A DNA stretch of 5,032 bases, taken from the NCBI GenBank assembly GCA_013002645.1, contig JABDJF010000690.1, positions 1 to 5,032 on the forward strand, read 5' to 3'. A program made the position numbers and the translations under genes. The number at the start of each line of letters is the position of its first letter. The first letter of the stretch is position 1. The notes under the pieces were generated by a model, which was not told the origin of the DNA, did not search any database, and worked only from the letters and a program-made list of their open reading frames with translations. The DNA comes from Myxococcales bacterium. GTDB lineage: Bacteria; Myxococcota_A; Polyangia; Polyangiales; Houyiibacteriaceae. Below are positions 1 to 5,032 of the stretch, piece by piece.

Positions 1-26
1 CCGAACGCAGCGTGTCCGGCAGTCAT
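1..26 (-). CDS. Partial ORF start, cut by the left edge; unknown product, coupled to the nucleotidyltransferase gene
   Basis: Reading the minus strand, an ATG at 26-24 overlaps the TGA stop (25-23) of the nucleotidyltransferase gene in the four-base ATGA arrangement typical of translationally coupled genes. The frame stays open to the edge and encodes M-T-A-G-H-A-A-F before the window ends. No clear Shine-Dalgarno sequence lies close upstream, which is common for coupled starts. Eight residues are too few to name a family. The overlap suggests that the nucleotidyltransferase is the first or an upstream gene of a minus-strand operon continuing out of the window, and that the next gene probably belongs to the same pathway. 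The alternative is that the overlap is accidental and the real next gene starts further left. Confidence 0.45.
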
Positions 27-877
27 TGACTGCGAAGCTTCTGCGCCATCCGCAGCAGATCACGAGGGCTGCCCACGTCGGTCCAGTGCTGGCCCTTGAA
101 AGGAACACCGACCACTTTCAAATTCGCGGCAACCGCCTGTTTGAAGATCAGCCCCATCGGCAGATCGCCGCCCGCATCGATGGTTCCGAAGCTGTCCGCG
201 GTATGGTCCCGATGCTCTTGAACCACGCGGTGCATGAATTCGGTGAACGCCGGCCCCCACACCGCGCAGCCCCAGCAATGAGGCAGGACCGATGTCGGGT
301 CTTTCAAGTGGATGTCGAGCACGCGGTTCTCTCCATCGAGCTCGACGATGTCACTCTGGTGTGGATCAACCACGTCGTACAGCCCCAGCACCACGTCTGC
401 ATCACCCACATCCATACGCGTCAGCAGCTGGTCAAAAACATCGGGCGGTTCCAGCAGGATGTCCGGGAATCCGAAAGCGACCACATTGTGCCGGACGAAG
501 GCGTAGGCTCGATCCAGCGTGTCGGGTGGCCCGAGCGTTTGGCCGACCACCACGTAGGACAAGTTCATGCCGGCCGGCTCACCCTCGCCGAAGTAGGCCG
601 GAATATCCCACTTGCCGGTGCGCAGGACGACGATGCCCTGGCCGACACCGCCGGCTGTCATGCGGTCGAATAGGTACTGGCTGATTACCTTGACCTCCGG
701 TTTGTCGCTCTCAATGCGGGAGAAGCCGATCGGGAAGACTTCCTTGCTGCCCGGGATGGGCGCGATGCGCGTTCCGCTTCCGGCGGCGGGGATCAAGGCG
801 ACCACGTCGCGGCCGGCACACTGTCGTGTAGTAGATGGGGTGTGAGGCATGCCCGATTCCGAAGATGGAAGGACCAT
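23..877 (-). CDS. Sugar-1-phosphate nucleotidyltransferase-like protein (NTP_transferase family)
   Basis: This 284-residue cytoplasmic protein resembles the glucose-1-phosphate thymidylyl/uridylyltransferase superfamily, which joins a sugar-1-phosphate to an NTP to give an NDP-sugar and pyrophosphate. The N-terminal nucleotide-binding signature lies at residues 28-51, with the glycine loop A-A-G-S-G-T-R at 31-37 and a conserved-type lysine at K45 (S-K-E-V-F-P-I-G). G-Q-T-L-G-P-P-D-T-L at 112-121 occupies the position of the usual base/sugar-binding G-x-x-x-G-T-A loop. F-G-F-P-D at 135-139 supplies the probable metal-binding Asp139, and W-T-D-V-G-S at 265-270 the second, Asp267. The length suits a catalytic domain without the left-handed beta-helix of GlmU/GlgC types. 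The nucleotide and sugar cannot be deduced. The start is uncertain: ATG at 877 or ATG at 850 (residue 10), neither with a strong Shine-Dalgarno site, and homology would begin near residue 24. It is divergent from the Tat/GMC pair and apparently coupled to a gene beyond the left edge. Confidence 0.92.
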   Translation of the reverse strand: MVLPSSESGMPHTPSTTRQCAGRDVVALIPAAGSGTRIAPIPGSKEVFPIGFSRIESDKPEVKVISQYLFDRMTAGGVGQGIVVLRTGKWDIPAYFGEGEPAGMNLSYVVVGQTLGPPDTLDRAYAFVRHNVVAFGFPDILLEPPDVFDQLLTRMDVGDADVVLGLYDVVDPHQSDIVELDGENRVLDIHLKDPTSVLPHCWGCAVWGPAFTEFMHRVVQEHRDHTADSFGTIDAGGDLPMGLIFKQAVAANLKVVGVPFKGQHWTDVGSPRDLLRMAQKLRSQ

Positions 878-892
878 ACCAGACTTCGGAAT
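856..892. repeat. Perfect 9-bp inverted repeat flanking the nucleotidyltransferase start codon
   Basis: ATTCCGAAG at 856-864 is the exact reverse complement of CTTCGGAAT at 884-892, with 19 bp between. The ATG at 875-877 lies in the spacer. In the minus-strand transcript this could form a 9-bp stem that loops out the start codon. As DNA it could be a dyad operator with half-site centres about 28 bp apart, close to but not exactly three helical turns. The left arm is inside the coding sequence if the 877 start is used, and upstream of the gene if translation begins at 850. The repeat is directly visible; any regulatory role is inference. Confidence 0.4.
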
Positions 893-904
893 TTGCTGCG
901 TGAG

Positions 905-914
905 CCCCGCGGGG
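905..914. repeat. GC-rich 10-bp palindrome in the divergent intergenic region
   Basis: CCCCGCGGGG is a perfect palindrome between the divergent nucleotidyltransferase and Tat/GMC units, just upstream of an AT-richer stretch (TTAAACTAAG, 915-924). It could be a regulator site or a short GC-clamp hairpin. As RNA it makes only a 3-bp stem around a CGCG tetraloop, so it is a poor terminator by itself, and no T-run follows. The rest of 878-1034 shows no convincing promoter: TTGCTG (893-898) with TAAACT (916-921) is a 17-bp-spaced but weak pair. Confidence 0.25.
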
Positions 915-1019
915 TTAAACTAAGACTCTGCCAGATTTGACGATTACGATACCAGTCGAAGACAAGACAGACGGGTGCTCGGTCCGAAAAGTTTGGACAT
1001 CGAATTCGGCATGCGCTCT

Positions 1020-1025
1020 GAAGGG
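1020..1025 (+). promoter_or_regulatory. Shine-Dalgarno site that selects the 1035 start of the Tat-signal ORF
   Basis: GAAGGG lies 9 nt upstream of the ATG at 1035, a normal spacing. Two earlier in-frame starts exist (GTG 975 and ATG 1011), but neither has a comparable site, and the added residues would place the twin-arginine motif unusually far from the N-terminus. This favours 1035. Confidence 0.5.
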
Positions 1026-1034
1026 TACATCGAA

Positions 1035-1205
1035 ATGAGCAGTGAGAACCACAAGTGCGACCGGGATGATGGCTGCCGTTCGAGCCGCAGGAATTTCAAC
1101 GTGACATTCGCCGCACTGCTGATTTCCGCATGCGCTCCGCTGTCGCTTGGTGCGATGCCCAGCCCCGATCGAGGTCGCTGGATCCTCAACGAAAGAGATC
1201 GCTAG
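1035..1205 (+). CDS. Small Tat-signal protein (56 aa), possible mini small subunit for the GMC oxidoreductase
   Basis: The predicted peptide has a polar N-region (residues 1-17), the twin-arginine motif S-R-R-N-F-N at 17-22, a hydrophobic stretch V-T-F-A-A-L-L-I-S-A at 23-32, and possible processing after L-G-A at 40. Alternatively, the lipobox-like I-S-A-C at 30-33 would make Cys33 a lipidated N-terminus. Only 16-24 residues would remain after processing, ending G-R-W-I-L-N-E-R-D-R. Its stop is 2 nt before the GMC start, so the two are probably co-translated. In known gluconate, fructose and FAD-glucose dehydrogenases, a small subunit with a Tat signal precedes the GMC subunit and carries it to the periplasm. 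That role is inferred here from position and signal only, because the usual domain of more than 100 residues is absent. It may instead be a decayed remnant or an unexpressed ORF. Confidence 0.6.
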   Translation: MSSENHKCDRDDGCRSSRRNFNVTFAALLISACAPLSLGAMPSPDRGRWILNERDR

Positions 1206-1207
1206 CC

Positions 1208-2650
1208 GTGTTCGTCGACGTTTCTGCTCTCGAAAACGGCGCTGTGCTTCGAACTCGCGTCTGTGTGATTGGTTCTGGTCCTGCCGGTATGACGACCGCG
1301 GTTGACCTCGTGAAGAAGGGCTACGACGTCATCATCGTCGAGGCAGGCGGGCGCAACCTCACAGGTGAATCACAGGCTCAGTTTGCGGGGGAAGTGGTCG
1401 GCGACCGCTACTTCGACCTGTCCTTCGCTCGGCTTCGGATGTTTGGCGGCACGTCCAATCACTGGGGCGGGTACAGCATACCTCTCGATCGCCATGATTT
1501 TGAAACTCATCCAAACTTCCCCGATACCGGCTGGCCGATATCCAGCAGCGACCTGGACCCCTACTTGGACGCTACCTGCGAAATCCTCGAGATACCGAAT
1601 CGCTTCGAAGACGAGCTGATTACACCGTCCCTGCGCCGCACTCAGTTCCAGTTCAGTACTCCCGTGAAGTTCAACTTCAAATATGATGAGTTCTGCCGCA
1701 GCACCGATCGGTTGAGGGTTTGTCTGAACTCGACATTGACAGGCTTGTCCGTGAAGGACGGCGCCATCGACAGGGCGATCGTCAAAGCGGCCGATAGTGC
1801 TGAATTCTCCATTGATGCGGAGTGTTTCGTTCTCTGTGCGGGCGCAATCGAGAACTCCAGGCTCCTTCTGTGGTTCAACCAACAAAGCGAGGGCCGCCTC
1901 GTTCAGAATAGCCGCTCTCTCGGCCGCTATTGGATGGAGCACCCGCATGCCAACGTCGGCGACTTCATCCTCGAAGCGGGTCCCGAATTCTTCCGTGATG
2001 GACACCTCGGGCCTCAAGCGAGCTTCGCGCTCACCAAAGAGGCCCAGTACAACTTGGGCGTGCTAAACGCTCATCTGATCGTCGAAGAGCAGGCGTACGC
2101 CACCACGAAGGAATGGGTCGCAGATCTGCTTTGCATTGCGCCTGCCCTCGGCGAACGGCTCATGGGTCTGCTCGACAAGAACCTCGTCTGCGGCGCTCGA
2201 ATACGAAGCCTCTGGGAGCAGGAACCACGTTTCGAGAATCACGTCGCGCTTGATGCCACGAAGCTAGACGACGTCGGCATCCCCCACGTCGAGCTGCATT
2301 GGAAGAAGAGCGAGGCAGATAGAAGGACGATTGTCGTTACGACGAACGAATTCGCACGCGAGATTGCCAAAAGCGAAGTGGGCAGAGTCCGTCTGCCGAA
2401 CTGGGTGGCAGACGATGGTCCAATTCCGCCTCAGAAGGTCATGGGGAGTTGGCATCACATGGGCGGAACTCGAATGAGCGACAGCCCCGATCAAGGCATC
2501 GTCGACCGCAACCTCCTCGTACATGGGTTGCGTAACCTCTACCTCGGCGGCTCATCGGTCTTTCCGTCAGGGGGTTATGCGAACCCGACGCTGACCATCG
2601 TGCAGCTGGCGTTGCGGCTAGGCGATGAAATCGATCGAATGCTCAGCTGA
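1208..2650 (+). CDS. GMC-family FAD-dependent oxidoreductase (sugar/alcohol dehydrogenase-like)
   Basis: With the GTG start at 1208 the protein has 480 residues. Members of the family oxidise alcohol groups of sugars, polyols or related compounds using FAD. The FAD-binding Rossmann motif V-I-G-S-G-P-A-G lies at 20-27, with Glu45 (V-E-A-G-G) placed to bind the adenosine ribose. F-G-G-T-S-N-H-W-G-G at 79-88 is the FAD-contact loop typical of the bacterial sugar dehydrogenase branch, and V-L-C-A-G-A-I-E-N-S-R at 208-218 is the second family signature. The C-terminal domain has H-H-M-G-G-T-R-M at 416-423 (His417 fits the catalytic H-x-x-G-T) and Y-A-N-P-T-L-T at 457-463 with partner Asn459. The frame is open upstream to an ATG at 1130, but those 26 extra residues are arginine-rich and overlap the Tat ORF. 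GTG 1208 lies 2 nt after that ORF's stop, with AAGAGA (1193-1198) upstream. The enzyme has no signal peptide of its own. No cytochrome partner is in the window, and the substrate is unknown. Confidence 0.92.
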   Translation: MFVDVSALENGAVLRTRVCVIGSGPAGMTTAVDLVKKGYDVIIVEAGGRNLTGESQAQFAGEVVGDRYFDLSFARLRMFGGTSNHWGGYSIPLDRHDFETHPNFPDTGWPISSSDLDPYLDATCEILEIPNRFEDELITPSLRRTQFQFSTPVKFNFKYDEFCRSTDRLRVCLNSTLTGLSVKDGAIDRAIVKAADSAEFSIDAECFVLCAGAIENSRLLLWFNQQSEGRLVQNSRSLGRYWMEHPHANVGDFILEAGPEFFRDGHLGPQASFALTKEAQYNLGVLNAHLIVEEQAYATTKEWVADLLCIAPALGERLMGLLDKNLVCGARIRSLWEQEPRFENHVALDATKLDDVGIPHVELHWKKSEADRRTIVVTTNEFAREIAKSEVGRVRLPNWVADDGPIPPQKVMGSWHHMGGTRMSDSPDQGIVDRNLLVHGLRNLYLGGSSVFPSGGYANPTLTIVQLALRLGDEIDRMLS

Positions 2651-2710
2651 TCCGATACGACGTGGCTAGGCGCCTTCGACGAGCCCCGATCGCGAACAGA
2701 GATCGCAACA
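2651..2710. other. Convergent intergenic gap without a clear intrinsic terminator
   Basis: Sixty bases separate the stops of the converging GMC and aminotransferase genes. The stretch has a direct repeat of GATCGC (2688-2693 and 2701-2706) and short palindromes such as GGCGCC, but no strong stem followed by a T-run on either strand. Termination here would have to be Rho-dependent or occur by another route. Confidence 0.4.
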
Positions 2711-3613
2711 TCAGACTGGCGTCAGAGGCATGAGGGAGTTCTCCTTCAAGCCTCGTGCGCATGCGAAGTACTCATCACGCAAGTGGCTTAGCAGGCGAGC
2801 CTCGGGCATCTCGCGATCTTCAAAATGCTGCACAATCGCGACCTCGGTCAGAGTGCCCGTCAAAGCGAGCTCGTCGGCAATTCGGAGCTCGGTCCGGTCA
2901 ATCGGTCGGCGGTGAAAAGGAATGCCGTGCGAAGCACAGATCGATTCGATGATGTTGACCGTGATGCTCTCCAGGCACGCCTCGGTCGACGGTGGAGTCA
3001 GGACGGCGCCGTCCCGCACGATGAGGACACAGGAGCCCGTGGCTTCCGCAACACGTCCCTGCTGATTGAGCATGATCACGTCGTGGAAACCTTGTCGCCT
3101 CCCTTCGATGCGGGCGAGTCGGCCCATCTGGTAGTTCGCAGCCGATTTGATTCGGTAGGGCAAGGCAGTGTCTATGGGCCGCTGCCAAGTACTAACGCCC
3201 AGACTGATCGGATCGGGAGCTTTCTTCTCTTGATTATAGCAGGTGATGACGAGATCGGTCACCGTGTCAATGCCCCAGTGACCTTCGAGTGCGAAGAGCG
3301 TCGGTCGGATCCAGAGGTCTCGATCCTGCGAGAGCAGCTTTCTCACGATCGTGAAGCAAGCGTCCGCGAACTCCTGATAGCTCATCGAGAACGGTAAATG
3401 CTGGAGCATCGCAGAGCGTTGCAATCGGTCGTAGTGGGGTCGAAGGGCGACGAGCGCGAGATGACTCTCATCGTGCCGCCAGTAGCCCTTAATGCCCTCA
3501 AATACACTGATGCCGCGGATCAACGCGGGGGCCCCTACGTGGATCGTCGCCTCGTCCCAGGGGACTAGCTTGCCGTTCATGAATGCGAAAGCAGGTTTTT
3601 GTAATTTCACCAT
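2711..3613 (-). CDS. Class IV PLP-dependent aminotransferase (branched-chain aminotransferase-like)
   Basis: This intact 300-residue cytoplasmic enzyme has the fold-type IV pattern of IlvE and D-amino-acid aminotransferases, which move an amino group between an amino acid and a 2-oxo acid. The N-terminal stretch F-M-N-G-K-L-V-P-W at 11-19 and S-V-F-E-G-I at 36-41 align with the IlvE start region. R-P-H-Y-D-R-L at 58-64 contains the probable phosphate-binding Arg58. Y-R-I-K-S-A-A-N-Y at 153-161 gives the Schiff-base Lys156, V-A-E-A-T-G-S at 188-194 gives Glu190 for the pyridine nitrogen, and L-T-P-P at 205-208 and L-T-G-T-L-T-E-V near 251-258 match later cofactor loops. The length is usual for the family. 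The ATG at 3613 keeps the whole conserved N-terminus, although its Shine-Dalgarno site is weak. A housekeeping IlvE role cannot be excluded, but the setting suggests a pathway-specific enzyme. D-amino-acid or aminodeoxychorismate-lyase activity are alternatives. It is convergent with the GMC gene and divergent from the glycosyltransferase. Confidence 0.94.
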   Translation of the reverse strand: MVKLQKPAFAFMNGKLVPWDEATIHVGAPALIRGISVFEGIKGYWRHDESHLALVALRPHYDRLQRSAMLQHLPFSMSYQEFADACFTIVRKLLSQDRDLWIRPTLFALEGHWGIDTVTDLVITCYNQEKKAPDPISLGVSTWQRPIDTALPYRIKSAANYQMGRLARIEGRRQGFHDVIMLNQQGRVAEATGSCVLIVRDGAVLTPPSTEACLESITVNIIESICASHGIPFHRRPIDRTELRIADELALTGTLTEVAIVQHFEDREMPEARLLSHLRDEYFACARGLKENSLMPLTPV

Positions 3614-3751
3614 GGTGCGATCTCGTGGGCTTTGCCTAGTGACTCCGTGCCGGGCTCGCCGAGTGACACGAAATACAAGGTAGGGGATTCAAGGGTGGTT
3701 GACCAACATCTATGAGCCGTGCTCCCAAGGCACGATACCAGACCGCCTCGT

Positions 3752-3780
3752 TTGCCGCAGGCCGTTCGCGACGATATAGT
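3752..3780 (+). promoter_or_regulatory. Candidate sigma70-type promoter for the glycosyltransferase gene
   Basis: TTGCCG (3752-3757) and TATAGT (3775-3780) are separated by exactly 17 bp. The -10 box differs from consensus at one position and the -35 at three. Transcription would begin near 3787, about 36 nt before the ATG at 3823. The site lies inside the long open frame that starts at 3712, so if it is functional, the transcript would encode only the shorter protein. On the opposite strand (towards the aminotransferase) I could not find a comparably spaced pair. Confidence 0.4.
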
Positions 3781-3822
3781 GCTGATCGGTTAGAGGCTAC
3801 AGGAAAGCTAAACATTGAGCGT

Positions 3823-4983
3823 ATGAGTCCGAACCTGGCCATTTTTTCTTTACGCAGCTTGTCTACTCACGTGGCGCGGTGCTTAGGATACGAGTTTGAG
3901 GACCTTCTCTGCTCTGCATTGCCCGGAACGACGCTGTACGCACCGCGCCTGAATTCATCAATTCGTAATGGGCTCAAACTCAAGGCGCGTATTGCCCGGA
4001 CTGGCTCTCTTGGTGGAGTCTTTGACAACGTTTTCGCCATTGAACAAATGGACGAACATGAGGTGCTGCTCGCGGTTATCGGAGGCGTTCACGATCTAGC
4101 CTTGCTCGGCGCTTTGAAAGATTGGCGACGCAAGTCGCGCTATGCGATTTGCCGGCTAGACGAGCTGTCGATAGAGGATTTGCCGCAGGTACGCCGACTT
4201 CTCCGCGAGCTCGAGCAGTTCGATTTGGTTTATTGTTCCGAATACTACACTGCAGAGATCCTACGCGAAGAGCTGAAGAACCCAGATGTCCTGTACTTGC
4301 CGCCCGGCGTCGACACCCTGGGTTTTGCGCCCGCGATAGAGCCTTTGATTCGGCCGATCGACGTCACGAATCTCGGGTCGATCGCCGATGCAACACACGA
4401 CGGACTCCTCGAGTACGCCAAACAGTCCGAGGGATTTTACTTCTTTGACACCTTGAAAGGCCGTTTCGAGGCCCGTTCGCCCTCAGAGCATCGGTATCGC
4501 TACGCCAACATCCTAAAGAGGTCCAAATACTTCTTGTGCCACTTCGCCAAGATGAGGTCGAAGGAACCTCCACTGTACCTCGAGTTTGGTCCGCGCTACA
4601 GCGAAGGCATTGCGGCGGGTTGCGTGCTCCTTGGGTCATGGAAATCGACGCCCGCATTCGACAAGTACCTCGGCTGGGAAGATGCCGTGATTGAAATGCC
4701 GTTCGAGTGTCCGAACCCCTCCGAGCTTTTGCGGTCGTTAGACAGCCAAGCAGATCGACTACGGGAAATCAGCATCCGGAACGTTCGGCAAGCGTTGGAA
4801 GGCCATGACCACGTGCACCTCTGGAGCGCGGTCGTAGACAGCCTCCGCTTGCCTGAGGCTTACCATATGCGCCAAAGGCAAGAGGAAGTGGCGCGGAAGT
4901 TAGACGAATTTGGATACCCGACTCGGCACGCGGCCGAGAGGAGACAGCAGGACGCCAACGACGGCTCCGCTGACCCCGCGTAG
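3823..4983 (+). CDS. Glycosyltransferase, CgeB / Glyco_trans_1_2-like (GT-B type)
   Basis: The product from ATG 3823 has 386 residues and looks like a cytoplasmic GT-B enzyme that transfers a sugar from an activated donor to a glycan, lipid or protein. The N-terminal half is poorly conserved but has the usual mid-domain F-D-L-V-Y-C-S-E at 133-140 and L-P-P-G-V-D-T at 159-165. The C-terminal half has L-G-S-I at 184-187, the donor-site stretch G-P-R-Y-S-E-G-I-A-A-G-C-V-L at 256-269 (equivalent to the E-A-M-A-A-G element of GT4-like enzymes), and the family-typical tail E-G-H-D-H-V-H-L-W near 326-334. The final 40 residues are charged and probably disordered. The frame is open to ATG 3712, which would add 37 arginine-rich residues with no family resemblance; a promoter-like site inside that extension favours 3823. 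No transmembrane segment is evident. Donor and acceptor are unknown, though the nearby nucleotidyltransferase could supply the donor. Confidence 0.88.
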   Translation: MSPNLAIFSLRSLSTHVARCLGYEFEDLLCSALPGTTLYAPRLNSSIRNGLKLKARIARTGSLGGVFDNVFAIEQMDEHEVLLAVIGGVHDLALLGALKDWRRKSRYAICRLDELSIEDLPQVRRLLRELEQFDLVYCSEYYTAEILREELKNPDVLYLPPGVDTLGFAPAIEPLIRPIDVTNLGSIADATHDGLLEYAKQSEGFYFFDTLKGRFEARSPSEHRYRYANILKRSKYFLCHFAKMRSKEPPLYLEFGPRYSEGIAAGCVLLGSWKSTPAFDKYLGWEDAVIEMPFECPNPSELLRSLDSQADRLREISIRNVRQALEGHDHVHLWSAVVDSLRLPEAYHMRQRQEEVARKLDEFGYPTRHAAERRQQDANDGSADPA

Positions 4984-5009
4984 CGTCGAGCGTCCGGCAC
5001 GCTCGGCGC
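4983..5009 (+). terminator. Strong hairpin at the end of the glycosyltransferase gene
   Basis: CGAGCGT (4987-4993) pairs perfectly with ACGCTCG (4999-5005) around the 5-nt loop CCGGC. The stem extends outwards by a G-T wobble (4986/5006) and three further G-C pairs (4983-4985 with 5007-5009), giving 11 pairs in all. Its 5' arm begins in the last base of the TAG stop. No T-run follows, so this is not a textbook intrinsic terminator. It may work together with the second hairpin, protect the mRNA 3' end, or act with Rho. Confidence 0.5.
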
Positions 5010-5015
5010 AAACTT

Positions 5016-5031
5016 CGTGAGCTTGCTCACG
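5016..5031. repeat. Second 7-bp inverted repeat downstream of the first hairpin
   Basis: CGTGAGC (5016-5022) and GCTCACG (5025-5031) are perfect reverse complements separated by TT; as RNA this is a 6-bp stem with a 4-nt CTTG loop. It starts 6 nt after the first hairpin and ends one base before the window edge, so whether a T-run follows cannot be seen. It could be the main terminator stem, part of a bidirectional terminator, or an operator for the next gene. Confidence 0.4.
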
Positions 5032-5032
5032 G

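Noticed and set aside
26..673. Long plus-strand open frame opposite the nucleotidyltransferase
   Set aside because: It is antisense to a gene with clear family motifs, its product is His/Arg/Gln-rich with no recognisable domain, and it arises from the GC-rich codon pattern of the real gene.
893..921. Possible promoter TTGCTG-N17-TAAACT for the Tat/GMC unit
   Set aside because: The spacing is right, but only three of six and four of six positions match consensus and the spacer contains the GC palindrome, so I do not annotate it as a feature.
937..942. TTGACG, a good -35-like hexamer upstream of the Tat ORF
   Set aside because: No -10-like hexamer occurs 16-18 bp downstream.
1130..1207. Extended GMC start at ATG 1130
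   Set aside because: The extra 26 residues are arginine/serine-rich, overlap the Tat ORF in another frame, and do not form a signal peptide; GTG 1208 follows the upstream stop directly and places the Rossmann motif at the usual distance.
1370..2017. 215-residue minus-strand open frame within the GMC gene
   Set aside because: It is a shadow of the GMC coding strand; no family motif or plausible ribosome binding site.
2825..3397. 190-residue plus-strand open frame opposite the aminotransferase
   Set aside because: It overlaps the catalytic region of an intact class IV aminotransferase and shows no domain of its own.
3636..3842. Minus-strand 68-residue open frame across the aminotransferase/glycosyltransferase intergenic region
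   Set aside because: It contains a C-x-x-C-like stretch (C-I-S-C-H), which briefly suggested a haem site, but its low-complexity composition and overlap with the glycosyltransferase start and the promoter-like element argue against a gene.

Overview
The window looks like part of an accessory saccharide-biosynthesis or small-molecule-tailoring locus from a moderately GC-rich bacterium. A Gram-negative proteobacterium is plausible: there is a twin-arginine (Tat) type signal ORF next to a GMC-family dehydrogenase, and starts and Shine-Dalgarno sites follow bacterial patterns. Nothing in the window fixes the taxon. I see no tRNA, rRNA, CRISPR array, insertion sequence or phage gene.

Layout, left to right. 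At the left edge, on the minus strand, a cut-off gene begins inside the stop codon of its upstream neighbour (ATGA overlap, 26-23). That neighbour is a complete sugar-1-phosphate nucleotidyltransferase-like gene (877-23, minus). A divergent intergenic region (878-1034) holds an inverted repeat across the nucleotidyltransferase start and a GC-rich palindrome. On the plus strand follow a 56-residue ORF with a Tat-like signal (1035-1205) and, 2 nt after its stop, a GMC-family FAD oxidoreductase (1208-2650). A 60-nt convergent gap separates this from a complete class IV PLP aminotransferase on the minus strand (3613-2711). A second divergent region (3614-3822) carries a promoter-like pair, TTGCCG-N17-TATAGT, in front of a plus-strand glycosyltransferase of the CgeB / Glyco_trans_1_2 type (3823-4983, with a possible longer form from 3712). 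Two hairpins follow that gene up to the right edge.

How they may work together (inference): the nucleotidyltransferase could make an activated sugar, the glycosyltransferase could transfer a sugar, and the GMC enzyme could oxidise an alcohol group on a sugar or other small molecule. The class IV aminotransferase fits amino-acid or keto-acid chemistry better than nucleotide-sugar amination, which is usually done by DegT-type enzymes. It may therefore supply an amino-acid-derived substituent. Gene directions alternate, so the window holds at least four transcription units rather than one operon. The most unusual element is the tiny Tat-signal ORF coupled to the GMC gene. It resembles the small-subunit/large-subunit arrangement of gluconate, fructose and glucose dehydrogenases, but almost all of the usual small-subunit domain is absent.
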